Shown here piece after piece: positions 54,501-62,944 of a stretch of 64,000 nucleotides of DNA (positions are counted from its first letter, which is position 1; each line of letters begins with the position of its first letter). Under the pieces are notes generated by a model. The model ran no database searches. It was given only the letters and a program-made list of their open reading frames with translations, and had not been told where the DNA came from. The stretch comes from Nitrospira_E sp052156535. GTDB taxonomy: Bacteria > Nitrospirota > Nitrospiria > Nitrospirales > UBA8639. The stretch lies in the NCBI RefSeq assembly GCF_052156535.1, contig NZ_JBQKUP010000042.1:62001-126000 (forward strand), read 5' to 3'. A program made the translations under genes and the position numbers.

Positions 54501-55151
54501 CCCTTGAAGCGCCACCGCGACCTGCTTAACCTGCAGCGTGCCGCTGAGGTGTGCATCATCCGATGAAATGGCCCCCGAACTCTGGAGATTCAGATCGGAG
54601 AGGTTCACCGTGAGGTCGGGCGACACCACAAGCTGGATATTGCTCTCGATAATTTTAAGGGTTTCCAGATCAATCGAGACAGGAAGAGTCGGAAGGGTTG
54701 CGGGTTCGGAAGTGGGTGGGGGAGGTGGTTCCGGTGCTCCCTTCGTGAGTTCAGGCAGATTGAGTACTATGTCTGCCTGATCGATGGAGATTTCGTTGAT
54801 GGTGAAGGTGCCCTTCAGCAGTCCAAAAAGGCTGTAATCCAATGTCAGGTGTTCGAGTGTGAGTGGGATTTGGCCCGGCTTGGTCAATTCCAATTGACTG
54901 ACTCGAAGGCCGGTCAGCAGATTAAACGAAAGGGATTGGATTCTGGCCGTTCCTTGAAGAAGCTCGGAGAGCCGAATTTCCAGCTCTTGCCGGACCATGT
55001 CTGAAGGAAACCAGTAGGTCAGTAACAGACCCGCACAGAGAAGAAGGGCCAGTATGCCCATGACTAACCAGACGAACCATTTTAAGATTTTTCTTGAATG
55101 TGGCGGCGTTGCCGACGGAGGCGTGTCTTGTTGGGGGGTATTGGAAGTCAT
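51579..55151 (-). CDS. AsmA/YdbH-like intermembrane protein
   Basis: A 1190-residue protein with one N-terminal membrane helix (about 27-47, WLVMGILALLLCAGLLLTYWF) and a very long periplasmic beta-rich part. The start after the helix (MVRQELEIRLSELLQGTARIQSLSFNLL is typical; here abridged in meaning) and repeated blocks of amphipathic strands are those of AsmA-like proteins, which form grooved rods that move lipids between the membranes. The C-terminal part (SLIPTFRLERIPIAKMKN) corresponds to the YdbH/AsmA-like end. The DUF1318 gene downstream supports the YdbH assignment. No small YnbE-like lipoprotein gene is visible in between. Confidence 0.8.
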   Translation of the reverse strand: MTSNTPQQDTPPSATPPHSRKILKWFVWLVMGILALLLCAGLLLTYWFPSDMVRQELEIRLSELLQGTARIQSLSFNLLTGLRVSQLELTKPGQIPLTLEHLTLDYSLFGLLKGTFTINEISIDQADIVLNLPELTKGAPEPPPPPTSEPATLPTLPVSIDLETLKIIESNIQLVVSPDLTVNLSDLNLQSSGAISSDDAHLSGTLQVKQVAVALQGKHIQLPLVVKFDTAIHLPTQHLDLKQLTIESDPALRLTLAGTINEFLTQKAVNLSLADTDLDLGKIMALAKDFIPPEFATASVGGNLSPSFTLAGSLPDSGFEGTIHAGLDGKNVEVHLPGHALTVGPTNLAFAAKRLQIKENLPLTGNVSAKFSIHELTFQAYGIQNFGLSLQSGYQASGPFSGNLQVSGTTALPGDLLGTPFTLPFAVTLDTSGNHHTRHIEVKHLNADLSPYATLQMNGAIQPHPAPKEGMNASLKLRLSPKISALLSLIPKDLLQGLVLQKGSEPDNFVLHATGALHPDFRPEWAKATAALKLSSLQAQLKPFGAEGTLDQLTFLLSSGYQETNGAIQGTVGFASNFSDLHAADMVTIGTSHVILKSNFQGHLSPTYQPTNLRSEDQLQVTLGNLTYQDPSLRATLPSIRLTLKTKEDVIKQDYLLESLRLTSEEILDLGMKARYQQANQQFDVDLQLPLLHVGNLLPHLSGPLMKGVDEINPKGRISLILRTAGRVPTEDDLKKLTLPLGVNGKLTMRDLEGAVSGYRVQGGNGTITVAYSPQAAPQTQLTTDVTLNRIHLPETLPIRELANTSMHVNLSSPDLNEVQIDPIHVTSTGVDLSIKSTVVGLRELLSSTSPRGTQLAKLFAQLHTRLALDVETFQEALQPLGIQGNGKALVTLSMLKKEQGSLDASVEIGSETLSLTRDGTELRDMNGGLQLRKSLDWKPDGLPSPPKKPFQPSDRIAQLKSFSRKGQTLTIDRLQLGPFTVENLSTNLAFEQQSLKMQNLAMNVLGGGIGGNVIIAAEHPLRLSAEFEIANLDANRLIQTESKIIGDSNIAATIGLTTLLQETTGAVDLSRLECNLHITHIGNEALDRLLVFLDPEGSKPTISNVRAQLKFANPSRVMVEIARGQFNLTIHFQGSLIPTFRLERIPIAKMKNIEKLTAAIPNWEDLAKVLELIGAETYSFTPEGEIVLQ

Positions 55152-55356
55152 GGAAGAGGGGAAATCCTATTGCCGGAAACCGACGAGATCTTTTTTGTTA
55201 TTGGAGTTCAAACAGATCATACAGAATACATGGTTCTGGTCTTAAAGCTTAATTAATGGTAGCGGAAATCCATCTTGATGTTTGTCAGTCAAAAAATTTT
55301 GGTATGTGAACGTATCGCACTTGTGTCACCAAATCATTCTGACATCGTGCTTTTCT

Positions 55357-55551
55357 GTATTGCCGGGTTTCGCCCCGGCAGGCGAGGCCCTTTTGTTTTG
55401 GCAAAAGGGCCCAAAACCATTGACGCCCAGTCTGGTCTCATGGGAAGCGGAGGGACGCCATCCTTTAGGAGGGCGAGCCAACTCGCTCCGCTCAAACAAG
55501 GCCCGCCAGCTGAAAAGAGCGTCCCACCCTTGGACCAGACTGCAGGCGTGG
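55357..55551 (+). repeat. Dispersed structured repeat R, copy 5
   Basis: About 195 bases, from TGCCGGGTTTCGCCCCGGC to CTGCAGGCGTGG, same orientation as copies 1 and 2. Open frames on both strands here are repeat-derived and are not called. Confidence 0.9.
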
Positions 55552-55775
55552 AACTCTGGGAGACGAACATATCAGTGACTCCCATGAAAGAGGGAAAAGT
55601 CTTATGTTCTGTAGGATCCGTTAAGACTCCCATGCCATATAACGGCTATTACCTAAGAGTTTAGTCAACTTTATGCCTTAAATAAAGGAATGGAATTTTT
55701 ATCGGGATACCTGATTGGGGATTTCCTAATGCGAGAGAAACGGGAACCGTTTCGGAATGACAGAAGTCCCCATGT

Positions 55776-55918
55776 GGGTCTGTTGAAAAAAGCCGCCAGC
55801 GGCGTTCTCGCCATTTTCCCGTGCTCACAGCGTACGCTCCGCGCGGAAAAACGGTTGCGGCCTTGCTGGACGGACCCTTCGGGAAGACTCAGGGCATGCT
55901 TTTTTGAACCGACCCGGA
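55776..55918 (+). repeat. MITE-like repeat X, copy 2
   Basis: About 140 bases beginning GGGTCTGTTGAAAAAAGCCGCC and ending TTTTTTGAACCGACCC, inverted relative to copy 1 (41728-41871). It contains GGCGTTCTCGCC and a GCGTACGC core. A part of the same end also occurs near 11288 (GTGTTGAAAAAGTCCTCCAG). Confidence 0.8.
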
Positions 55919-56074
55919 GCTTTTGATGAGTCATCTAATCCTGGGCAAATTTGCCCTTGAACATCTTTATTATCACTCCCCATGTGGGCTTGTTTGATAC
56001 GATCGGGAACGGGCAAGGCTGGGGACACACAGAGAGGAACGGAAGTTGAAGATTAGTGGTGTGGGGTTAATTTG

Positions 56075-56323
56075 TTATCCTTTGATCATTCGGTAGGCAA
56101 AAAGGAGCAGAAAAGATCCGCCAACGGCGATGCCAAAACTTGGCAGATTAAACCCGGTGACCTCGCCATAGCCAATGTAGGTGCTGATCAGTCCTCCCAC
56201 CATGGCGCCGGAAATCCCAATCAGGATGGTGATGAACATTCCACCAGGGTCCTTTCCCGGCATGATGATCTTTGCCAGGACCCCTGCCATAAGGCCGAAT
56301 ACGATCCAGGAAATGATGCCCAA
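56075..56323 (-). CDS. GlsB/YeaQ/YmgE-family membrane protein
   Basis: An 82-residue protein with three helices and the family pattern SWIVFGLMAGVLAKIIMPGKDPGG, followed by GISGAMVGG. These stress-induced inner-membrane proteins have no proven activity. The start is TTG (56321-56323), supported by AAGGAGGG 6 bases upstream. Confidence 0.9.
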   Translation of the reverse strand: MGIISWIVFGLMAGVLAKIIMPGKDPGGMFITILIGISGAMVGGLISTYIGYGEVTGFNLPSFGIAVGGSFLLLFAYRMIKG

Positions 56324-56420
56324 CGAAGACCCTCCTTGTGATGAACCACTGTATGCGTTACTCGCCTACCTTTTGGTGGGCAGTGCGAGTGACACGTTGA
56401 GTCGGCCAATAGCCAAATGG

Positions 56421-57137
56421 TTACGTCTTATCTTTTTCCATTGAGGCGATGAATGAATCGGCTTCCTTAATGGAGGCGTTCAATTCCTTAATGAGGGCGG
56501 CGATATTGCCTTCCACCGAAACCAATTCACTCTTTAATGACGCGATTGTTTCTGCATTCAGGTTGTGTTTCAGAAAGAGGACTTGGTCTTTGAATTTAGC
56601 CAATACCGGATCCATTTTTGTTTCCGCCCGTTTCATGGCTTTGATCAATTGAGCATATTGGGTGCGTGTTTGTGTGAGTTGCTTTTGGCTGTTTTTGCGC
56701 AAGGCGGCGCTGGAATATTCTTTCAGTTCAGCCTCCCATTCATCGAATAAGGCCTCAGAGACATCTTCCACGGACGCGATGCGATTCCGAACCGCTTGGG
56801 CTTTGGCCTCGCTCTTTTCGTATTCCGCATTCAGGACGTCGTATTTTTCCTGTAACTCACCCCCCTCGATATTGAGGGTTTTGGTAAACCGGTCAAGCGC
56901 CGATTTGAATTGTTCTTTGGCTTCCTGTTGGGCATCCCGAGCTTTTTCCACATCACTGACCATCAGGTCGCGTTTGTGGTAGCCGATTTTTTCCATCGCA
57001 TCATAATAGACACTCTGACAACCAACCGTGCTCAGACTCAAGAGCATGATTAACCATGTCAGGTAAGGAAAGAGTCTACGAGAACCTCTTGAAGTACAGT
57101 GGGAGTACATCATGGCATCCTTGTGCAAAGGGTTCAT
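56421..57137 (-). CDS. DUF2959-type coiled-coil lipoprotein
   Basis: A 238-residue lipoprotein (lipobox STVGC, Cys40). After the anchor comes YYDAMEKIGYHKRDLMVSDVE, the DUF2959 signature, then long helices rich in A, E, K and Q. Function unknown. Starts at 57137 or at the internal ATG 57113, the latter with AGGA nearby. It follows the DUF2780 gene by 13 bases, so the two are an operon. Confidence 0.82.
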   Translation of the reverse strand: MNPLHKDAMMYSHCTSRGSRRLFPYLTWLIMLLSLSTVGCQSVYYDAMEKIGYHKRDLMVSDVEKARDAQQEAKEQFKSALDRFTKTLNIEGGELQEKYDVLNAEYEKSEAKAQAVRNRIASVEDVSEALFDEWEAELKEYSSAALRKNSQKQLTQTRTQYAQLIKAMKRAETKMDPVLAKFKDQVLFLKHNLNAETIASLKSELVSVEGNIAALIKELNASIKEADSFIASMEKDKT

Positions 57138-57150
57138 ATTCGCCCAATCA

Positions 57151-57588
57151 TCAGGTAGTCGAGGCCGCAGGCTTTAAGACTTTTTCCAATAGACCCTTCA
57201 TGGAATCCCCGCCTTGATTTTGGACGAAGGAAAGAACGATCGGCACAAACTTTCCAATCATGTCGGGGCTTAATCCCAGTTGGGAAAATCCACTTGCCAA
57301 ATTGGCAAGGTTTTCCAATCCCCCCATCTTCCCGCCTAATCCCCCGGCTCCGAGTGAAGAGGCGAGGCCTCCTAACGCTCCCATCATGCCGCCACCGGCA
57401 GAGGCTGCTGTGGAGGGAGCGGGTGCTGCTCCTAAGAGGTCCTTAACCGCAGGAACCTTGTCGGCCAGTTGTTGGAATTCGCCCGCGCCTAATTTGTCTT
57501 TGGCCAGATTGAACAAGAGACCGGCGCCCCCTTTGGCTTGGCCTTCATTGACACCCAGATTGCTGACGAGTTGTTGAATTAATTCCAT
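57151..57588 (-). CDS. DUF2780-type protein
   Basis: A 145-residue protein starting with AGGAGG at good spacing. ELIQQLVSNLGVNEGQAKGGAGLLFNLAKDKLG and the end LGLSPDMIGKFVPIVLSFVQNQGG are the DUF2780 pattern (each quoted in part), separated by an Ala/Gly-rich stretch. Function unknown; first gene of a pair with the DUF2959 lipoprotein. Confidence 0.82.
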   Translation of the reverse strand: MELIQQLVSNLGVNEGQAKGGAGLLFNLAKDKLGAGEFQQLADKVPAVKDLLGAAPAPSTAASAGGGMMGALGGLASSLGAGGLGGKMGGLENLANLASGFSQLGLSPDMIGKFVPIVLSFVQNQGGDSMKGLLEKVLKPAASTT

Positions 57589-57775
57589 GGCAAGACCTCC
57601 TGATAAACAATCGAATGCATGGACACACGGGTAAAGATCAGTGAAAGGTGGGCCAATGGCTCACACTTCAGTCGATCATTGATGATGTCGCATCAGCCGT
57701 AGGTGATAAGATACGGGATATGCCGCTCTAAAAGAAACCAGAATCGCCAAATCGTTGGCTGGAAACTCTAGAGGG

Positions 57776-60238
57776 TCAAAGCCACGCTGGAGTCTGTTGG
57801 CCGTTGGTTCCTGTCCAATACGGGACCCATGCCAAACACACCAACTTTGTGGAAATATTCGACTTTTTGGGGCGCACATTGAGAGTCTCCAGGGGAATGG
57901 TTTCGACATCCCACTGTGCGGTTAGTGATTGAATCTCTTCTTGTAACTCCGCCTCTAACGCAGCCAATTGTTGTTGAAGGGCGTCCACGTTTTCCTCGGC
58001 ACGATCCACATCCTTGCCTTCTTTCATGGTTCGGCTCATGCCTCGAACGGCGGATGTGGCCTGGCCCATCGAAGACCGGCTGACGGTTTTACGGCCCATG
58101 AATACCGATAAGAGAGTCGCGCCGATAGAAATAACCGTTTGGAGTTTTTGTTGTTTGGCTTGCTCGGATTCACGTTGTACGGCCTGTTCGGCCCGCCGAA
58201 TCCGGTCTTCGAGTGTCGTCATTTTTCCGGCATATTTTTTACGGAGTGCGTCGGTCTCCTCATCCCGACGTTCGCGGATGAGCTGTTGTAATCGAAGGCG
58301 GAAATCACGTTCCGATTCATGCGGGCCGGAAGTCACCCCTAACGAGGCACTCCTGTATATGTCCAAGGTTTGCGTCCGGTAGACCCACTCCTCAAAATCC
58401 TTTTCCCATTCCTTAAAGGATTTCGCCCGGGTGGCGGCGCCTGGCAGCTCCCCAAACTGTGCTCCGTCAGCAGGATGGGTATTCAAATCGGCAGGTGGAA
58501 TATCGAGAGGGTCTGCTTGATCCCAATGGACCGGTACCGCGCCCGTTTTTATCTCTACAAGGGCTTGGATCTCACGGACTTCATCCAATTTCGTTTTGGC
58601 ATCCTGGTAATGGACCGATGCGGCACCATACAGTTGTGGGTAATAAATAAGTGAGACGTCTGCGGGCCTGGCTCCCCGAATGGGTATGAAATGTTGGCGG
58701 ATGTCCGGAGGAAGAACCGGTGGATGCGTGGCGCTTTCTTTAGGAGGTGTTCCGGTATGAGATTGAGAAGCGGCGGTTGGGGTTTTGGCGGAAGCGGATG
58801 AGGCTAGAGAAACTGAAAGCGCCGCTTTCACCGGATCCATCAAGGTTTTGATTTGCGGTCGGGTTAAAGGCCCTCGAAGATAGGACAATGCCCAACGGGT
58901 CTCAAAAATTTCTGGCCCATCGTCATGGACATTGTTCATGAGAAACACCCGGTTCCCGAGGCCGGAGATAACCTGCTCCATCTTCTGACGATTGAAGTTT
59001 CCTTGACTGTTGGCCGCCGCGCCTTCCAATCCATCCAATACGCGGGCCATGTCCCGTTCGGTCTGGAGTCGTCCGATAAACCACGTTCCCGTATTGCCCA
59101 ATCCTTTGTAATCCAGGTCAACCGGGTTTTGAGTCGCGAGGACGACGCCCAAGCCAAAGGCTCGAGCTTGTTTCAACATGGTGAGCATCGGGGCTTTGGA
59201 TGGCGGATTTTTGATAGGAGGAAAGAAGCCAAAGACTTCATCCATATAGAGCAGTGCGCGCAGGCTGGTGGTGCCCGATTGGCTTCGCATCCAACTGACC
59301 ATTTGAGTGAGCAGGAGACTGACAAAAAACATGCGCTCGGTATCATTCAGGTGCGCGATGGAAAAAATGGCGATGCGGGGCTTGCCGGCAGGCGAGTGCA
59401 AAATCTGATCGATATCCATCGGCTGGCCTTCCAGCCAGGCAGAGAACCCCGGTGCTCCCAATAAATTATTAAAACGCATGGCTAACGCAAAGCGATCCTT
59501 CGAGGAAAAAACTGATTCCAAATCCATCACGCCCAACTTGGAAAACGGCGGGGTTTGAATTTGTTGGATGAGCGAGGAAAGGGTGAGGTCTTGTCCGGCT
59601 TCCCAGGAGGTTTTCAGGACATTGGCGAGCAGAATATGTTCGGGGCTTTGCAGCGGGTCGGCATCCAGACCAACCAGGTTGAGTAAGCTGGTTGTCGTGG
59701 TGCCCACCCGGTCCCCTAAAAGTTCTGCGTCTTCAAGAATGTTGGGGGAGGGAACGGCGAACGATTGGAGAATGGATACAGGAAGTCCTGCCGTGCTGCC
59801 AGGGGTATAAACCAGAAAGTCCGCTGCTTCCCGGAGTTTCGCGATTCTGGCTCCATCCTGTCCCCACGCTTCCAAACCCGCTTTCCATTTGGCCGCTTCC
59901 TTGTCTGCGAAAGCTTCCGGCGTGAGGGCTTTTTTCTTTGCGTCATCGTGATTGATCCAGGGAAGAAAATCGCTGCCATGGAGATCGGGAAAGGTCAGTA
60001 ATAGGTTGGCGATATCGCCTTTGGGGTCAATGATGATGGCCGGGATATTGTCGATTGCGGCTTCTTCCAACAGACCAATACACAAGCCGGTCTTGCCGCT
60101 GCCCGTCATGCCGACGCAGACCGCATGGGTGACCAGATCTTTCGAGTCATAGAGGAGGAGGCCGGGTTTTGCTGATTTGGTGGCGAGGTCGTATGGCCTC
60201 CCTAAATAAAACACCCCGAGCTTTTCAAAATCAGTCAT
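57776..60238 (-). CDS. HerA-like (DUF87-type) P-loop ATPase
   Basis: An 820-residue protein. Walker A GMTGSGKTG (near residue 45), IIIDPKGDIANLL and Walker B LLYMDEVFGFFP, then LKQARAFGLGVVLATQNP, mark a HerA/VirD4-like ring ATPase. The C-terminal third has a long coiled coil (about 640-760) and ends in KLVCLAWVPYW. HerA-type ATPases move DNA or proteins; the partner nuclease NurA is not present. Role unknown. Transcribed alone. Confidence 0.87.
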   Translation of the reverse strand: MTDFEKLGVFYLGRPYDLATKSAKPGLLLYDSKDLVTHAVCVGMTGSGKTGLCIGLLEEAAIDNIPAIIIDPKGDIANLLLTFPDLHGSDFLPWINHDDAKKKALTPEAFADKEAAKWKAGLEAWGQDGARIAKLREAADFLVYTPGSTAGLPVSILQSFAVPSPNILEDAELLGDRVGTTTTSLLNLVGLDADPLQSPEHILLANVLKTSWEAGQDLTLSSLIQQIQTPPFSKLGVMDLESVFSSKDRFALAMRFNNLLGAPGFSAWLEGQPMDIDQILHSPAGKPRIAIFSIAHLNDTERMFFVSLLLTQMVSWMRSQSGTTSLRALLYMDEVFGFFPPIKNPPSKAPMLTMLKQARAFGLGVVLATQNPVDLDYKGLGNTGTWFIGRLQTERDMARVLDGLEGAAANSQGNFNRQKMEQVISGLGNRVFLMNNVHDDGPEIFETRWALSYLRGPLTRPQIKTLMDPVKAALSVSLASSASAKTPTAASQSHTGTPPKESATHPPVLPPDIRQHFIPIRGARPADVSLIYYPQLYGAASVHYQDAKTKLDEVREIQALVEIKTGAVPVHWDQADPLDIPPADLNTHPADGAQFGELPGAATRAKSFKEWEKDFEEWVYRTQTLDIYRSASLGVTSGPHESERDFRLRLQQLIRERRDEETDALRKKYAGKMTTLEDRIRRAEQAVQRESEQAKQQKLQTVISIGATLLSVFMGRKTVSRSSMGQATSAVRGMSRTMKEGKDVDRAEENVDALQQQLAALEAELQEEIQSLTAQWDVETIPLETLNVRPKKSNISTKLVCLAWVPYWTGTNGQQTPAWL

Positions 60239-60574
60239 GGTCAGCCACTCCCTTCGCTCACTTGCAAATTGAAGTTCCCTGGTTAAAAATGGGTGAGGGA
60301 AATTCGTTTTCTGATTATGCTTTTCAAAGGCATTGTAGCCCTGTGCCAGGGATACGATACCAAAGAAGCCAGGACCGTCGCATTAAATAAGGATTCATGA
60401 AATCAATAATGGTCCAGACAATTTAGAGCTCAACCCTATGAGCCCTATGGCAAATTGACATCCTTAGTCGGTTGACCAAAAATCAAATTTATTAGGCTCG
60501 AATACTTTTTAAGGAGCCAGGTGGATCTCTCATATCCTAAAGGGGGCGGCCCAATCGATAACGAGGAGAGTCTC
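60239..60574. other. Divergent promoter region
   Basis: About 335 bases between the leftward HerA-like gene and the rightward MBL-fold gene. No extra gene or clear regulatory site is seen. Confidence 0.4.
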
Positions 60575-61303
60575 ATGACCATAACGAATAAGCAGTCAGG
60601 AACCAATGTGCATGAGATTGCTGACGGGATTTATCGCATTTACACCCCGGTTGTGATCGAAGGTGCAGGCGCGTTCTCGTTTAACCAATATCTCATCGTG
60701 GATGATGAACCACTGATCTTTCATACCGGCCCGCGGAAAATGTTCCCATTCGTCCGTGAAGCGGTGGCCAGCGTGTTGCCGGTTGAGAAACTTCGATACA
60801 TTTCGTTTTCTCATGTGGAAGCCGACGAATGCGGGTCACTCAACGAATGGCTGGCCGCTGCTCCCCAGGCTGTGCCGTTGTGTGGGACAGTTGCGGCCAT
60901 GGTCTCAATCAATGACCTTGCCGATCGTGCACCTCGCGCCCTAACGGATGGAGAGCGGCTCACTCTGGGCGAACATACTGTGCGCTGGTTCGACACGCCG
61001 CATCTGCCTCATGCCTGGGAATGTGGCTTACTGATGGAAGAGCGGACGTCGACGTTGTTTTGCGGCGATCTGTTCACGCAGGGAGGAGCTGACCACTCTC
61101 CTGTTACGGAGTCGGACATTCTTGGACCCAGCGAGGCCTTCCGCCACCAAATGGATTACTTCTCACACACCAAAAACGCAGGGGTGCTTCTTGAGAAGCT
61201 GGCCTCGACACATCCGACAACACTTGCGTGCATGCACGGCAGTGCATGGCGTGGCGATGGGACACAACTCCTTCGCGCTCTTGCTGATGTACTCCAGGCA
61301 TAA
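60575..61303 (+). CDS. MBL-fold protein of the flavodiiron type
   Basis: A 242-residue metallo-beta-lactamase-fold protein; ATG 60575 has GAGGAGAG upstream. The metal-site loop is SHVEADECGSL, the H-x-E-x-D form of flavodiiron (oxygen/NO reductase) proteins rather than HxHxDH; FCGDLFT and CMHGS supply further ligands. The flavodoxin domain of those enzymes is missing. It may reduce O2 or NO with a separate electron donor, or be a hydrolase. Confidence 0.82.
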   Translation: MTITNKQSGTNVHEIADGIYRIYTPVVIEGAGAFSFNQYLIVDDEPLIFHTGPRKMFPFVREAVASVLPVEKLRYISFSHVEADECGSLNEWLAAAPQAVPLCGTVAAMVSINDLADRAPRALTDGERLTLGEHTVRWFDTPHLPHAWECGLLMEERTSTLFCGDLFTQGGADHSPVTESDILGPSEAFRHQMDYFSHTKNAGVLLEKLASTHPTTLACMHGSAWRGDGTQLLRALADVLQA

Positions 61304-61593
61304 TTAACCTCTTATTTGGCATGGACAAGTCCCTTCCCCGTGGATGGTCTCCACTGAGTGAACCTGGAACTGAATGTGGACGTTTAGCCGCCATCAGGCC
61401 GCGAATTGTACAAAAATGTTCATGAATGGAGTGGCAGGCCCTGGAAAACTGTTCGAAGGTGTTAGGGCAAAATGACATCGGAATGCAGTCCGCTTTTAAG
61501 TACCAGGTCCACTGGTTGCGAGTTCGGAATTTAGTTGGTTCCCATTGGCCTTTGGCCCACTACTCAACCGGGGACTCTGTTGGAAGGAAAATT

Positions 61594-62802
61594 ATGAATA
61601 TAGGTCGATTAAATATCCCCAAACCTGACATGGGCAATGTAGCTTTTGTCCACGACATTCAGACTAGGCTTTATTTGCATTATTCAAGATTGCTTGAAAA
61701 TGAAGGGCCTGGGGCAATAGTACTGAAAGCTCTTGAGAAAGATCCTAGAGTGCAAGCGTTGGAGGGACAACTAATTTCACGGGGGAGCGGTGCCGCCACA
61801 TTTGAAATAAAGAACTTGGCAATGTGGTTTTTATGGGCGGCCAACGAATTTGGATCCTTGGTCGCAGAACGTAATTTAAACAGATTTCTAGACTCAGAAA
61901 ATATTCCGGTCATAAACACCTTATGGGTCATTGGAATCGAGGTAGATAATCCTATCGTATTAGAAAATGGTGTTGGGATCATTTCTGTCGAACAAATGCC
62001 CGATTCACGCGAGAAGGAACAATATTTAAAGGATGAATATTTTTTTAGACAATTACACAGTCTGCCCATGCCTAAAGCAGCGATTACCTATGAATGCGAA
62101 GTGGCGAAAATTTCTAGAAATGATAATTCTTTTGCCCAAAATAAAGACAGGCAGTTTTGGGAATCATCTAGCCTCCTTGCTGATGTTGCACTTTTACTTA
62201 ATGCAATTGATGGCGTTTCATGTATATCTTACTTTTCGACCTCGTATAGTTCGATGGGAATGCCGATGGGTATGTTTGGCGGAGCAAGTGGCTCTGGTCC
62301 CTTACATGAAATATGGGGATCTAGTTCAACGAAACTATCTGCAAACAACACGTTTGAAATTAATGAACTTCTGAGTGCCTTTCATAGGTTGTCACCCGGA
62401 AATAAAATGCGTATGAGCAGAGTACTATCACGCCTATCTCAAGCGAAACGTAGGAGGCAAATTGAAGATAAAATACTTGATCTAGGTATTGCATTAGAAA
62501 TGGCGCTTCTGGATGACAATAAGAATAACGATCAGCTTTCCCTATCGTTCCGTCTTCGTGGGAGTTGGCTTATTGGTTCTACCAATGAAGAACGGCAAAA
62601 TATTTATCATAAGCTGAAGGAACTATACAATTATAGAAGTCAGGTCGCTCACAGTGGTGCACTTTGCGAAAATGACAGGAGTAAAATTGAAAATATAATA
62701 CAGAACTTTCAAGAATACGCTTTGTTGGCTGAGAAAATAATTCGTAAAATGATTTATATGGATGTTCCTGACTGGACAAAAGTCATTCTTGGAGAGATCT
62801 AA
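61594..62802 (+). CDS. HEPN-domain (ApeA-like) protein
   Basis: A 402-residue protein; ATG 61594 follows GGAAGGAAA. The C-terminal third carries LKELYNYRSQVAHSG, the HEPN RNase signature R-x4-H (Arg348, His353), within a helical domain (about residues 265-400). The N-terminal part (mixed alpha/beta) is like sensor regions of ApeA-type abortive-infection proteins, with an internal Ser/Gly/Met-rich loop. HEPN RNases cut RNA in antiviral systems. The AT-rich codons differ from the neighbours, pointing to horizontal transfer. The activity is predicted only. Confidence 0.7.
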   Translation: MNIGRLNIPKPDMGNVAFVHDIQTRLYLHYSRLLENEGPGAIVLKALEKDPRVQALEGQLISRGSGAATFEIKNLAMWFLWAANEFGSLVAERNLNRFLDSENIPVINTLWVIGIEVDNPIVLENGVGIISVEQMPDSREKEQYLKDEYFFRQLHSLPMPKAAITYECEVAKISRNDNSFAQNKDRQFWESSSLLADVALLLNAIDGVSCISYFSTSYSSMGMPMGMFGGASGSGPLHEIWGSSSTKLSANNTFEINELLSAFHRLSPGNKMRMSRVLSRLSQAKRRRQIEDKILDLGIALEMALLDDNKNNDQLSLSFRLRGSWLIGSTNEERQNIYHKLKELYNYRSQVAHSGALCENDRSKIENIIQNFQEYALLAEKIIRKMIYMDVPDWTKVILGEI

Positions 62803-62907
62803 TAAATGCATTCAGTCACCCTCCGTGCTGTTGGTGCCTGATTTAGAGTGTGTGTCTGGCGACCTTCATTGGTAGGGTAAGGTAGGGGATCCCGCTATTC
62901 CAACAAG

Positions 62908-62944
62908 TAAGGAGGAAGCTGCAGTGAAGCTAGGTCTCAGTTAG
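62908..62944 (+). promoter_or_regulatory. Strong ribosome-binding site with GTG and early amber codon
   Basis: AAGGAGG (62908-62914) precedes GTG 62924 by 9 bases. GTG is in frame with the macrodomain downstream, but its seventh codon is TAG (62942-62944). So the best start signal of the macro-NAPRTase frame is interrupted. Confidence 0.6.

Noticed and set aside
55275..55664. Open frames of 100-130 residues over repeat R copy 5 (and similar frames over the other R copies)
   Set aside because: The same peptide pieces appear at each R copy and on both strands; they come from the repeat DNA and not from genes.
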